Shown here: positions 11,131-23,589 of the stretch, one piece after another
Layout: each line of letters opens with the position of its first letter
Position numbering within the stretch: position 1 is the first letter of the stretch
NCBI GenBank assembly: GCA_026122225.1
Contig: JANEZZ010000728.1
Span: 1,240,001 to 1,304,000, forward strand
Direction of reading: 5' to 3'
DNA from: Heloderma charlesbogerti
Taxonomy: Eukaryota; Chordata; Lepidosauria; Squamata; Helodermatidae
Length of the DNA: 64,000 nt
Translations under genes and position numbers: made by a program
The notes under the pieces: generated by a model
The model's input: only the letters and a program-made list of their open reading frames with translations
Told to the model about the DNA's origin: nothing
Databases searched by the model: none

Positions 11131-11785
11131 GGGGAGGAACACAAGAACATAAGAAGAGCCATGCTAGATCAGACCAAGGGTCCATCTAGTCCAGCATTTT
11201 GTTCACACAGTGGCCAACTGGCTGCCCATGGGAAACCTACAAGCAAGACATGAACGCAACAGCACCTTCCCACCCGTGTTCCCCAGCAACTGGTGTATAT
11301 AGGCATACTGCCTCCAATACTGGAGGAAGTATATAGTCAACATGACTAATAGCCACTGACAGACTTATCCTCCATAAACTTTAAAGCCATCCAACTTGGT
11401 GACCATCTTGTGGCAGTGAATTCCATAGTTTAACTCTGCACTGTGTGAAGTACTTCCTGTTATGTGCCCTGAATCTCCCACCAATCAGCTTATCTCCCAC
11501 CAATCATCTTCATGGGATGAGCCCCAGGTTCTAGTATTATGAGAGGGAGAAAAATATTTCCATATCCATTTTCTCCACACCATGCATAATTTTGTACACC
11601 TCTATCATGTCTCCCCTTTTGTGCCTTCTTTCCAAGCTAAACAATCCCAGCTGTTGTAATCTTCTCTCATAGGGATGATGCTCCAGCCCCTTGATCATTT
11701 TAGTTGTCCTTTTCTGCACTTTTCCCAACTCTACAGTATCCTTTTTTTGTAGGTGTGGTGACCAGAACTGGATACCTCGCATGGT
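11131..11785 (-). mobile_element. L2/CR1-group LINE, 3' part
   Basis: On the minus strand a broken frame reads QFWSPHLQKKDTVELGKVQK and then YERRLQQLGLFSLERR, RGDMIEVYKIMHG. This is the C-terminal region of a CR1/L2-superfamily protein but distinct from the CR1 copies in this window. Its 3' tail (plus strand CACAAGAACATAAGAAGAGCC) carries ACATAAGA-type repeats. Shorter relatives lie at 17590-17822 and 61468-61660. The reading frame downstream has indels, so it is dead. Confidence 0.8.
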
Positions 11786-13077
11786 GGCTGGATCTTGTAG
11801 TCACAAGAAGATGGTGTCACTACACCTCCTCCTACTACTTTGTTATTTTTAAAAAATAATTAAAAATATTAAATACCATATGCTTTTATACACATACAAA
11901 CCTACTACACATAAATACATAAAATCGACCATTAAATACCTTTCATCTAATATTAACACATAAGACTACCCACTTCAAAATTAATATCACACCTGGTTGT
12001 ATCAACTCTGCACAAACATTGTGGTGCAACTGGGGTAATGTAGTTGGTTCTATAGCTGGAGCCAATATAGAATAGTTGCAGCTTTTAAAAATGCCCACTT
12101 CCCACTTATTGCCTCATTCCCAACACCTGAGTTATACCATTTATTTATGTTATTGCATTACAAGAATAAAAGTGGCAGCCCTTATACCATTTTTTTGGTG
12201 ATAGTTAACTTCAATATCAAATTTTACCTATTTAGAAAAATGCAATAAAATGTGTAATTAAAACATTATTTTCTCTCTAATTTATATGTGTTGAGCTTTC
12301 ACTATTGATTCTTGTAATACACATGAAGGTTTCATGACATGTTTCCTCACACCTATTTTAAAAGCCATTACTTAGCGTCAAGAAGGATTTGCACCACAGG
12401 CTTTGGTAGTAAATAACTTGGCATTAGGAGATCTGAAGCCCTAATTTGGGACTTACACACATACATTAGCTGAATTCTAAAAAGCATCCAATAGCTTACC
12501 ATGGATACTGCTATCTTTGTATTATCATTGTACTAAGTAGCATTTCATGATGGAGGCAACCTTTTGACCTGAATAATTTACAGATCGCAATGTAAACAAA
12601 TTTAATTACCTTCAAGATTAAACTTAAATCAGATAGTATGGTTCATTTAATTTACATAGATCTATTTGTCACAAATAACATGTTTCACCTAATTAGTATC
12701 CACTATTGTTTCTATCACTTTATACATGGACTGTGATTTACTTGAATCAGGCTATATTTGAAAGTATTTAACATTTTACTTTTAAAAGCATAATCTGAGA
12801 TAGGGATCGCTAGCTCAGTCTCCCTCCAATCCATGTCAGTTTTGCACGTGTTAATTCATAAGTCTATTCCGTCCCATTTCTACATCAATTGGAGGTATTT
12901 TAAAAACTAAAACACACATTCACAGTTAAATGTGGATATATATTTCCCCCAAAATATGCATTTTATAATAAAATGCACATTTTGGAACCTTTGAGCCAAA
13001 ACTTCTATCACAAAATTTGGAGAAGTGCAAACCCCAAAGAACAACAGTATTCCAATCCACATATTAGTCCAGGGGGT

Positions 13078-13280
13078 GGCTCCATGAGCAATTTACTCTG
13101 AGCTGGCTGTGTGTTGAGGTCATTAGGGATGCATGACATCATGACCATCCAGCAGCCACCCCAGAGCTCATCGGAGAAAAACTAGATTTCCTGAGACTGC
13201 TTAAAGCCCGATGCTTTTCTTCAAGTCAGCTTCTCCTCGCTATAATTGCTGTGTGGCCAATGCCCACATTGATCTCGGGT
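13078..13280 (+). repeat. Unclassified repeat, copy 2 of a direct pair
   Basis: This matches 4908-5106 in the same orientation (see that entry for shared blocks). It begins GAGCAATTTACTCTGAGC and runs to GATCTCGGGTATACAGCC. It is non-coding and the family is unknown. Confidence 0.65.
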
Positions 13281-15566
13281 ATACAGCCCCCTCCATTCAG
13301 ACATACAAGCACACAGACCTCCCAAACCCCACAGTTGCTCCCAGCTGACTCTCCCAGTCCCTACGGGCTTCCTGCTGCTCTCCCTACCACACTCCCTGCT
13401 GGCTTCCCTGACCTTCCAGCTGGCTAGAAAGGGGCCTTTCTAGCCCCTTCTTCACTACCCTCCCTAGGCCCCCACTGCTCTTTAACAACAATACCCCCCA
13501 TACCAGGCAGAATTGACAGGAGTCCCTTTTTCTCCCCCCCTCCCTTCTTTCTCTTGGTTACTGGGCACACGGCAGAGGAAAGCATCCGCCTGCAACTGCC
13601 CACCATCTTCATTACCTAAGGATGTCTCTGAGACCCAAGTGTAACCCAAAGGTATTCCTGGGCACCATGTTGCCCACCATTGATATGGTATGCCTGTGCA
13701 ACAGTTTCAAGATTCTGTTCAGACCAAGGTGTCCACTCTAATGTTGATTCAGGTTTAGCTTAGCTAACATCCAATTTTGTCAACAACCTGAGTATGGGAA
13801 ATGCAAAGCCATGCCTGATAACACAGACAGATGCCTCTGTTATTACTACCTATTTGAGTCATATGCTGTGGCTGTTAACAGGTGTACTAAAGGTATCCCT
13901 AATTTGCTGCTTAGCATCTTGTCTCCATCCCAATCCTGAAACTGTTATCAAACTCACTTTTGAAGTAATTTCCTCACTTTTCTAAAGTGTATCAGGCTAC
14001 ATTTCCTTTCACCCCCAACACCCCTCTTGATAACTTGGGGAAAAGCAGCTAATAAGAACACTGCATATTTGATATCTAGCCTACCTGCAAAGAAAAAGGT
14101 TCAAGTGTTGGCAAATCCTGACTCCTCTGACCTAAGTAGTTATTCTTTGTTGCAGGTACTACAGATTACTGAACCTGCAATGGGTTTTGCAGGGAAGCTC
14201 AGATGCTCGAAATGAGAAAATCCGACCCCTGGGCAGAGGAGGTTTTTAAAAGGGCGGAGGAGGGCACACCAAACATTCTGCCTTGGCTGTACGACCCTTA
14301 GAAATGCTGTCCTCACAAGATTCTCCATCAGACTGCATATTCCTCTTCTGAATTACTTTCCCTGTATTTCCTCTCTGGCATCAAAACACTGAAAGAACAA
14401 CACGAGACATATGCTTAGAGCAGTCCCCCAGCCTCTGGGACCCCCAAGCGCTGTCCTTCATACTTCTGCTCCTTCCCCTAAAACTAACAGCACATAACCC
14501 GTCCTGTCCAACTGTGTGCAAGCTTTTTCTCCCAGCTAAACCAAGCTGTCACTTCTGTCGCCATAGCTACACTTCTTTTCATCTTTTGTTGTGAAAACTT
14601 CCCTTTCGAGAATGTTTCTGAACATTTCAAGGTATCAAAGCAGCTTAGTCAAACATGGTAGTTTATTGTACACACAGTTTGTGAATGATGGCACATATAA
14701 AACGTCGCTATAGATCTCATGAAAATAATAAAAACAATTGTTCACCTAAAACATTTCAGTGATATTTTAAACTATTTATCCTCAGCCACTTCTATAAAGA
14801 AAAGAAAAATCACTAGTCCTAACTTTGCTCATGTTCGTATCATCAAGACTGAAACAGTGAAGGAAGTCACATTTGCCAGCAATGTACGCTTTCAAATTTA
14901 TTTTTTCTTCTTTTTGGATAGAATACAGCAGCCTTCCCCAACCTGGTACACAGTGAGAACCTGGGATATATACTGGATCCTATTCATTGCTCATGGGCAT
15001 AGCAGTTTATAAGATTGGGTTTAAGGAACCAGATTAGCCCACATACCACTGGAGCCTTTTGGATGACACAGGAGTCTGTTCCATCCTCAGTAAAATCAAA
15101 GCTGTTAGCACTACTGTGCTAGTGCTCGTGCTCTATTTCTAACCATGCTGTAGTGGACATGTGCCATGGAACAAAATGAGTATGTGTGTTGCCCTAGCAA
15201 GACCAGCACCACATACAGCATATTCAGCAGGTGAATATATTTTCCTCCTGTACAGAGATGCAGTAATGGGGAAAGCTTCACGTGTTCCATTTCTGCCTGT
15301 AACATCGTTTTAAAAGCAGCGCTATGTTCTGCTGCAGCGAAGGATGGTTTTAATTTTAAATGCACATTTTGTATCTATTCTGATCCCATTTGTTGATAAA
15401 ACTATACCAAGATACAGAATCTGCCTAAAAATTATTAGGCCCTTCAGAAGAATATTTTATATACAAGTTCATTTCATTGATCTGAGTGTAAGTTATAGAA
15501 AGCAACTAGCAAGGAATCAAATTTTAAACCTTGACATGCAAATACTCAGTCAAATCAACTGAATTT

Positions 15567-16045
15567 CTCATAGAATTTCAGAGTTGAGAGGGAGCTTGGT
15601 GGTTATCTGGTCCAACCCTCTGGTCAAAGCAGGATCAACACAGGATGCAGCTACAGCATCTCAGAGATGGTCATCCAGCTTCTCCTTAATTACCTCTTAC
15701 AAAGGAGAACCCATCAGTTCCCGAAGTAGTTCCACTGTTACATAGTTCTTACTGTCAGGAAGTTTCTCTTAACATTTAGCCAAAATCTACCACCCTGCAA
15801 TTTTCCACCCATTGATTCTAGTCCTGCCCTCTGGAGCAACAGAGAAGCAGTCTGCTCATCTTTTGTATAACAGTCCTTCAGATTGTTATACAAAAGACCA
15901 CTATCATGTCTTCCCTTAATCTTTTTTTTGTCCAAGCTAAACATATCCAGCTCTTTCAACCATTCTTCACAGGACCTGGTTTCCAGACCCCTCACCATCC
16001 TGGTTGCTCTCAGGTGGATACACTCCAGTATGTCTACATCCATCT
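15567..16045 (-). mobile_element. Older CR1 LINE, 3' part
   Basis: The minus strand has a frame from about 16043 to 15738 with ECIHLRATRMVRGLETRSC, then LKELDMFSLDKKK and GGRFWLNVKRNFLTVRTM, typical of the CR1 C-terminus. The end (plus strand TCATAGAATTTCAGAGTTG) is the CR1 3' end. It is much more diverged than the copies at 1, 50418 and 62665, so it belongs to an earlier wave. Confidence 0.85.
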
Positions 16046-16533
16046 CTTGTGTTCTTTGCTAGCTTGGTGGTCCCCTTGCCTATAGGCCTTGAAATATATT
16101 GTAAGGAACAAACCATTTTCATTATGTTTTTAAAAATGAAGCTGTTGTATTTTGTGAGCTCTTAAGGTGACAGACTCTTCTTCTACCTATACAATGTATG
16201 GAATGTGCCTTGAGACTGTGTGTTCGGATATAAATTTAACATACACACAATTAGATGTGCAAACTACATGTTGGAAGTAGCCTCTTGAATGAGGCAATCC
16301 AAGCAGAGGTAGAAGTGTAGCAAGGCTGTAGAATTCAGAAGAGGAAGCAGGCTCTTTAATTGGAGAGATGGAGCCAGAAGCAAGGAATTCCTGCTGAAAT
16401 GAATATATGTGAGCACACAACTCTTTCCAACACCAAGTACTTGAGCAAGTTGTCAGTGAAGTGTATCCTGTTTTATTATGTCTATTTACTTTGTAATTTG
16501 CCTCCATAAGATCCAACACAACTTAAATTGAGA

Positions 16534-16660
16534 GGGTTGGATCCAGACTTAGTCATGTTTAGATTAGACCTATTGAAACCAGTGGGGCTTTGTCATGACT
16601 AACTTGTCCCATTGTTTTCAATAGGTCTACTGTAGGCATGACTAAATCTGGATCCAACCC
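16534..16660. mobile_element. Foldback MITE, GGTTGGATCCAGACTTAG family
   Basis: The left terminus GGTTGGATCCAGACTTAGTC and the right terminus GACTAAATCTGGATCCAACC are inverted copies. Inner parts (TAGACCTATTGAAA / TTTTCAATAGGTCTA) also pair. Relatives are at 23590-23742 and 24615-24735, with an end fragment near 4408. It is non-coding. Confidence 0.85.
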
Positions 16661-17516
16661 CAAAGTACACAGATGATAGAAAGGCAGCTGTTGTGTCACT
16701 GTTTAGCTAGATAAATGGTAAGGTACAAAATGCAGATTCCAGAATGACATGCTATGCAACTAGAGGCTTAAATGCTATATAAGTTAGCTTTATGTCTTGA
16801 AACGGGCCATGGCAAACTATGGTTAGATTTCAAATATACTGAGCACATCAGCTCAGTCAAGAAGCAACTTTTATGCATTCATAACGACAGAGGTTTTTTC
16901 TCTACTTTTTATGTATTCAGTTAGATCCACGAGAACTAGCATAACTCTCATTTAGTGGGCATTCATGGGGGAAATTTCTATGCCAGAGAGAATAAAGGGT
17001 TGATTTTCCACCGAATCAAACTTTGTGATTTAAGTGAGAAGAATATCTACACACGCTACACATGTCATATTATAAAGTACACCTTTAAATATCAGAGTAT
17101 TTGGCACATTTTCATCACCCAGTTAAGCGAGCATAATACCCTGCAAAATCCAACTATTTTGCTGATGTTCAAGTTCAATGATCTAGCATACTGGTCAACT
17201 GTTCTAGAACAGATGAGACACACAGCATATGGCCAACAAAGACCAACCAGCCAATCTGCAATGCAACCCACGTGTTCCTTCCAAAAACCATTTTCGCCTT
17301 CATTCAGCCCAATTGTACAAACATTTATTCACAAAGTAAGATTTACTTTGTTCAAGAGGACATAAGCCAAGGTATATGTACATATTTCACACAGCACCAC
17401 TGGTATAATAGTGGTAAATATGAACAATGTAAAATATTTTTATAGCATCTTTAAAGGGAAAAAGCCTTCTCAAGTTTAAAAATAAAGACATGAAATGAAA
17501 CAGTCCTCTATATAAT

Positions 17517-17563
17517 TGTGTGTGTGTGTGTTGTAGTGTGTGTGTGCGCGCGCGCGTGTGTGT
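17517..17563. repeat. (GT)n(GC)n microsatellite
   Basis: Alternating TG dinucleotides run into CGCGCGCG and back to TG. Alternating purine-pyrimidine sequence of this kind can adopt Z-DNA. No gene is involved. Confidence 0.95.
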
Positions 17564-17589
17564 ATAAAGAACACAATACAATACACACA

Positions 17590-17822
17590 CTGTTGAACAA
17601 AAGAAGAGCTGTGCTGCATCAGACCAAAGGCCCATCTAGTCCAGCATTCTTTTCACACAGTGGCCAACCACATGCTTATGGGAAGCCCACAAGCAGGATG
17701 TGAATGTAATAGTATGTAACTCGCATTCCCCAGAAAATGGCATAAAAAAGCATGTTGCCTCTGATACCGGAGGTAATTTGTAGCCATTATGACTAGTAGC
17801 TGTTATCAGCCTTAACTAAAAC
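17590..17822 (-). mobile_element. L2/CR1-group LINE 3' UTR fragment
   Basis: Blocks AAGAAGAGCTGTGCTGCATC, CATCTAGTCCAGCATTCTTT and CACACAGTGGCCAACC match the 3' end of the element at 11131-11785. The copy is short and diverged. Confidence 0.75.
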
Positions 17823-18427
17823 AGCAGCAATAAAACACCATTCTAATACAAATTAAAAAAAGAAAGTTATCAGCTCTGTTAAAGCCATAAAAGTATAAAA
17901 TATAGGACAGCATTAATTAAAAGCAGACTGAAACATCCAAGTCTTTAAGGCCAATTCTAAAATAGTCAAAGCATGAAGGGGAGATATCTTCAAAAATACT
18001 GAAGTATGCATCAGCCTTTAGTCTGTGACCCTAAGGGTTATTAAGGCACAGTTTTCATACTTATATGAAGCTTCCTGGAACTCATAATGCTAATCCATCT
18101 GCCCCAGTCTCCTCTGATAAGAAAGATTTGGGAGGGGTCCTGCCTGTGTCTTTCACTGGAGAAAACTGTTAAAACTGGAACGGCCAAATACAAACTTCAG
18201 ACCTTCTGCATGCAAAACCGGCACTCCTCCCCAAGTTTAAAAAGTGTCAGAAACCACACTGCAAGGCAAGAACACAGCCTGAATACAGAGAACCTTAGAC
18301 TATCATTTTCTTTGAAGTGGTAACCATGCACCAGTTTCTGGCTCTGCCCCCTTCTACTCGGAAATTCCTTGTTACAGGCTCAGTCAGTGTCCCTGATAAT
18401 GTTACTAGAATTGGTCTGACACATCAT

Positions 18428-18612
18428 AGAAACATAGGAAGCCGCCTTATACTGAGTCAGACCATTGGTTCATCGAAGCCCAGTATTGTCAACACTGACT
18501 GGCAACAACAGCTCTCCAGGGTTTCAGGCAGGATTTTTTCTGGAGACACGAAGGAGTGAATCTGGGGCCTTCTACATGCAAAGCATGTGCTCTACCACTG
18601 AGCTACAACCCT
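18428..18612 (-). mobile_element. tRNA-derived SINE
   Basis: On the minus strand the right end reads GGGTTGTAGCTCAGTGGTAG, a tRNA-like 5' half with an intact A-box (TAGCTCAGTGG) and an Ala-like TTTGCATG anticodon arm. The B-box region is decayed (AGATTCACTCC). A SINE body follows with TGAAACCCTGGAGAGC and a 3' end with AAGGCGGCTTCCTATGTTTC. It is a retroposon, not a working tRNA gene: the 3' half of the tRNA is not conserved and a body follows. Confidence 0.85.
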
Positions 18613-19317
18613 TCTACAGACCAGACCCTTCTATAGACACCTTACTCAGGTAAGAGGCCTAAGTAAGGGAATGCCTCAAATTGGTCAGGGTTTCCTTCCC
18701 AGAGGTACAGGGTTTATGTAACACATACCTCTAGAGCAGCTGTGCACAATTTGCAACACAACAAGCCAAACACAGTCCACAAGCCATAAAGGATACATAC
18801 ATACATACAAGGGCTCCTTGTATATAAATTGCTTGCTTTGGATTGCAAAAACCAGTTCCAGGGAGAGATTCCCATCTACCAATAAGGCTACAACACTTGG
18901 CCGGTGGACTGCCTTTGGCTTGGTGGCTCCCAAGTTGTACACACCAGCTCTAAAGTAGCACACCAGCTCACATTAGTTTAAATTGATCCACTCCAAAGCA
19001 AGCATTTTGAAGACTGCAAATTAGCCAGAAAAATAAGTCCCTTTGGCAGTAGGATAGAAGTGAAATAAGCGATCAGACTAGACAAGGCAACCTGCCAAAT
19101 TGTTACAGAACATTCTGTTTGAAGCAGAGATACACATACACAGCTTCTACAATCCAAATATTAGTCCCTAGTTTGAGGCAAGCTGCTTCTACAAAATAAA
19201 TACTAGTTCTCAATTGTCTAAAAATCAAACATTCTCAGCTTGAGCAGGCTGCTTCTCCCTGCTTGAGACAAGCTGTTTCCTGACAATGGAGGTTCTGTTT
19301 GTTTGGAGAGTTTAAGG

Positions 19318-19425
19318 CAGCTGTCCCCAACCAGGTGCCCTCCATTGGCCATGCTGGCTAGGAATTATGGCAGTTGCAGTCCAGCACATCTGGAGGGCAC
19401 CAGGTTGGGGTAGGCTGACCTTAGG
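19318..19425. mobile_element. Inverted-repeat MITE, GCCCTCC family
   Basis: The left end CCCCAACCAGGTGCCCTCC and the right end GGAGGGCACCAGGTTGGGG are near-perfect inverted copies. The core has GGCCATGCTGGCTAGG and a remnant of the GTTGTAGTCCA arm. It is shorter than other copies, probably through loss of part of the left arm. Confidence 0.8.
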
Positions 19426-19464
19426 CTTTACCTCAGAGCAGAAGCTGTTGACCTTTACCGCCAT

Positions 19465-19524
19465 CATATTTAGAAGCATATTTAGAAGCATATTTAGAAG
19501 CATATTTAGAAGCATATTTAGAAT
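19465..19524. repeat. 12-bp tandem repeat, five units
   Basis: CATATTTAGAAG is repeated five times in register; the last unit ends AAT. The 12-bp period keeps a repeating SIFR frame, but this is a by-product of the period and not a protein signal. Confidence 0.95.
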
Positions 19525-19839
19525 AGCACAAGACTGGGCTACAAGCCATAATTAATTATTTTGAAAAAAAGGCTGCAGAAATGAGGTCACCAGTTGGAAA
19601 TCGGGATGCTAAATCTGTTTATTCATTGTTAAATATTAATGATAGTTGTTTTAGTTCATCTCTAAATTCATATAATATAAGAGGCCTCTTTTCCTTTACT
19701 CTTTAAGTGACTTTCTTGCAGTGCAATCCTATGTAGGTTTACTCAGAAGATAGACCACTGTGGCCAAAGGGGCTTACTCCTAGGTATGCACAAATTTGCC
19801 TTAGACTACAGGCTTTTCTACACAAGGCAACTGTCATGT

Positions 19840-20455
19840 GCTCATCATTCCCAGAAGCTGCAGCTCATGCAAAATGTGGCAGCCAGATTGATAACAGAGA
19901 CCAGAAGGTCCAAACATATAAGACCGACTCTGCCCTACTTGCACTGGCTGCCTATATGCTTACGAGCTCAATTCAAGGTGCTGGTTTTAACCTATAAAGC
20001 CCTACATGGCTTGGGACCACAATACCTGATAGAGCGCCTCTCCAGACATGAACTTACCAGTACTCTACACTTGGCATTCAAGTGCCTCCTCCAAGTGAGG
20101 CTCAGAAGGTGGCAATGAAGGAGAGGACCTTCTCAGTGGTGGCCCCCCAGTTATGGAATGATCTCTGCTACAAGGCCTGCCTGGCACCAACATTGTTATC
20201 TTTTCAGCACTAGGTTAAGACCTATCTTTTTTCCCAGGCATTTGACAGCATATGATGAGTTTTTAATCAGTCCTGAATCTGTCTGATGGCCATGGTTGAC
20301 TGCTCAAAGTTGTTTTTGTCTCTGTGTATACTGTTCGTGTGTTTTATGTAAATAGTTTTTAAACTTTGTATACTGTATTTTAATGTTTTTTAATCTTTGT
20401 AAACCACCCAGATAGCTTCATCTATGGGCGGTATAAAAATGAAATAAATAAATAA
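19840..20455 (+). mobile_element. L2-like LINE, 3' part
   Basis: A frame up to 20118 reads KLQLMQNVAARLITETRR, HIRPTLPYLHWLP and VLVLTYKALHGLGPQYLIER, the C-terminal region of an L2/jockey-type reverse transcriptase protein. After a frameshift the frame-shifted remnant continues with GPSQWWPPSYG. The 3' UTR ends GGGCGGTATAAAAATGAAAT and then AAATAAATAA, the tail of the family. Minus-strand relatives are at 31080-31310 and 53300-53640. Confidence 0.82.
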
Positions 20456-21975
20456 TTCCCTACTCACAGTTGTTTATAGGTTCTTTAGGCAACATCGTGA
20501 CGCTCCAGTTTTGCTTCTGTGTGTAATGAGCGCTTACAGCGACTTGTTTTTTTCAGCAGGGAAAATGTGGCATTTAATTGTGAAAGTGAAAGAAAATGTG
20601 ATTTCCTCTTGTGTATTTGCGCTATACCACAGAAAGTGGCTGCTGGAGACTAGGGAAGGTTGCTGTAAGGACTGTGCTGCACGCTTTGTGTTTTATACAT
20701 GACTTTTCATTGCTCTCTATTCAGGTTACATGGTTTTGTCCCATGCTGATATTACAAAGGCATCTCTTCTGTAGGAGGACTCTTCCTTTTTACGAGCAAA
20801 GGGAGAATACGTTTTGGCCAAGAAGGTTTATTTTCACTGTACATTTTCAATCAGTAATGGGTGCATTATTTTTCCCCTAGTGGCGGCTGGCCCACGGTCA
20901 AGGAGGGATCATATAGAATCCTGCCTTTGCACCGCAGCCAGTTCTGCCCCTCTCCCCCACTTCTTTAGCGCCAGAAATGGCAAGTTGCCAACAAATGTTT
21001 GTTATGTTCTTATATTTGCTTTCTCATTTGAAAATGTCCTGATGGTATCACAAAATGCAAAACATTTCCAGAGAGACATTTTGCATAAATATCATTAAGC
21101 TGAGGAACTGCATGGAAGCATTTGGTTACTGCAGTGCATTTGGGAATTATCGGCACTGATTTGTACGAGCTGATTTACTGTAGTGATAGCTCACATTGAC
21201 TTTACTAAAAATAAGACTGTGGGAAGGTTTTATTTGGGCAACTGCACAATGGGCCAACACCATCATAGAGAACACTAAAGTAAATAAATACGAAGACATT
21301 ATTAGTGCTGATGAACTGATCAAAACTAATCAATAATAAAAGCTGTTTTGTGTGAACCAGCATGCTTTTCTGTGGGAAGTGGTTTATTTTAGCCCAGCTA
21401 AAATGTTACTAGGATACTTCATTTTAAGAAGAAAAATAATCACCGCTGTTTCCTTTCCCCCCAAATAACCAGAACAAAAAGTGTTTCTCCGGAGAATACT
21501 GTAGCATCTTTCCCACTTGCCTGTTGACCTTGCTCACACACATACACCCTGAATGTTGAAGGTAAATAAACATACTCCATTCTAGTTATGTCCACAGGTA
21601 CACATTAGGTTTGTAGCCAGCAGTTCAAGTGAAGGAAACAAATCAAAGACATGATCTCCTGCATTCTCTGAACAATTACTGCAGCTCATGCTGGGTGCTC
21701 AAAATTATGGCTACTTTGGGATTCTTGTTCTTTTCTTTTTTTTGTCATGCAGAACCAATAGCCTCAACATTGTGAGACCAGACCTCAATCACCATTGCAA
21801 ACATAAGAGAAAAGGTGGAAACTGAAATCTTTTCCTTATGTGGTTGACTAAACTTCCTAAGCACAAATCAGATAGGAAGAAGCAATCTATTACATTCTCA
21901 TGTAATAGCAAAACTCCCTTTGACCACGTTTGGACAAAAACTGACACACACACAATGACATATACAGGCTTTCTT

Positions 21976-22270
21976 CACACAGAGCTTTTATCCTGAGATT
22001 GAGATTGCTCCTTCATAGAAGTTTGCAGGCTCTTTAGATGACGCCATGACCCTCCAAGGCGTCTCCTGTACTAAATGCCCTTTGTTCCGTTTTTAAATAG
22101 ATTGCAGATAATGAGCTATCAAATTACCCCCATTGTGTTCTGCTTGAGCTCCCTCCTTGAAAAGAGGGAAAGCTGCAAGAAGAGGAGCAAGATCAATGAA
22201 AGATATGGAAGACTCAGATACGGGGAAGAAGGAGGGGGGAAAGGAAAGGGGGAAAGGAAGCACATAAAAA
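21976..22270 (+). repeat. Unclassified interspersed repeat, copy 2 of 2
   Basis: This is the inverted partner of 542-818. It starts GCTTTTATCCTGAGATTGAG and contains ATTGCAGATAATGAGCTATC. A short frame reads LNRLQIMSYQ, shared with copy 1. Beyond 22260 the two copies diverge. No known family could be named. Confidence 0.6.
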
Positions 22271-22654
22271 AGGGAGTTGTTATGATCCTGCATTTAAAAC
22301 GGAAGCAGAAAGCCCCATTTTAAATGCAGGATTTTAGGCTGGTGTAGAGATGCTCACAGAACCACAGGCTATTGCTCCTCAAGGAGATAACTGCCTCCAC
22401 TTCCTCCTATATTTAGAAGGTTTAAAAGAAGCAAAATATGGTCAGGTAGCTCCTTACTTTCACTGTATCATTTAAAGTCTTGAAATGCAGAACTAAGTGG
22501 CCCTATTCTGAGCAGAAATGGTCAGCATACTGCTTGTATTATTAGTCTAAACACCTAAAACACACACACCCTAAACTGAACTGCACTTCTCCATTGATCT
22601 CACACATGTTATAGACAAAGCTGTGTGCTTCTTTTCAGAAAAGGTGCCTCTTAC

Positions 22655-22748
22655 CTTTCCCATTCTGCCATGCTGTGTACCAGGACAAACTAAGGAAAGA
22701 TGTGATGAAAATTAATATGGTGGCCGCAGTTCCATTTCGGAGCCTCAT
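22655..22748 (-). CDS. MGAT4A: MGAT4A first coding exon (GnT-IVa N-terminus)
   Basis: MGAT4A makes a Golgi type II membrane enzyme that adds a beta-1,4-linked GlcNAc to the alpha-1,3 mannose arm of N-glycans. This exon encodes 31 residues plus one base: MRLRNGT, a hydrophobic anchor rich in Ile, Leu and Phe (about residues 8-24), then WYTAWQNGK. The start, the anchor and the WQNGK motif match the family's N-terminus as I remember it, with a few conservative changes. The exon ends AAAG and is followed by a GTAAGAGG donor, leaving phase 1, so the next codon begins with G, as expected for Glu in the family. The 5' UTR continues to higher coordinates; its splice acceptor is not clear. Later exons are not in the window. 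Confidence 0.93.
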
Positions 22749-23589
22749 CTCATTTCAGCATCACACTGGGTTATCTTTGGCCAGCGATCAGGATTTAAGT
22801 TTTTTTGTTGGCTTGAAGCCAATATATTCCAACTAGTGTGGCTTAGCCAGTGGTAAAGAAGAATGTAGCAGTGTCATTTCAAAATCATTGTAGAGCCAGC
22901 ACAGCAGCTGTACCATCGAAGACTGTTGCTCTCTCTCAGAAGCTTTCGTAGAATTGACTCGCCATTCTTTATTTTTTCTACTCCCTATATACAATGGGAG
23001 AAAATTAATTTCAGACTAAAAATGCAGAAGAGCAGTCAATAGCAAAACAAAGCACAACACAAAAAACCTAAAGCACAACGCATAAACATAGCGACTAAGA
23101 GACTGAACTATGAACAACAGCGTCATGTTTCAAACCTCACATCTGCCACAAACTTATTAGATGGCCTTCAGCAAGCTATTATCTCTCAGCCTCGCACTCC
23201 CCCGCCCTGCCCCACTTATCCTCATGTAGGTCTGTTTTATCTCTAACTTTCAGGGGCGTTTTATGGATCACTGACAATGTACATGAAAGGCTTTGGCCAT
23301 TCAGAGGGTAATCCCATATATGCTTACTCAGAAATAAGTGCTACTTATTAATAAGTTCAAAGAAACTTACTCTCTAGTAAGCATGCATAGGACTGCAGCC
23401 TAAAGCACTATATAAATATGCAGTAATAGTATTCTCCAGTGTTATCATGCTTTACCACTGTGTTATCATGTTTTAATATTTTGACTAAGCAGGCATTCAG
23501 AACAAATGCTTATTATACAAAGCATGGTGAGATTACCACTTCCAAATGAACATCAGAGTCCTGGCTAACAAAAACTGTGGGCAAATAAA

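Larger units (their letters stand above)
1..22654 (-). other. MGAT4A: MGAT4A first coding intron (partial); contents of unannotated stretches
   Basis: This is the region 3' of the MGAT4A donor site at 22654/22653, extending off the window. I looked for the next coding exon (family motif near EFLALKERLR) on the minus strand and did not find it. The stretches 819-2840, 3020-3855, 5107-6818, 6863-7627, 11786-13077 (AT-rich), 13281-15566, 16661-17516, 17823-18427, 18613-19317 and 20456-21975 hold no gene that I can support. The short open frames there lack family motifs. Confidence 0.75.

Noticed and set aside
16187..16519. MGAT4A second coding exon (peptide YSFQQEFLASGS resembles the family's QREFLALKE)
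   Set aside because: The similarity is a few residues, the flanks do not continue the family sequence, and no phase-1 acceptor fits.
18551..18612. tRNA-Ala gene
   Set aside because: Only the 5' half with the A-box is well preserved. The B-box and acceptor stem are lost and a SINE body follows.
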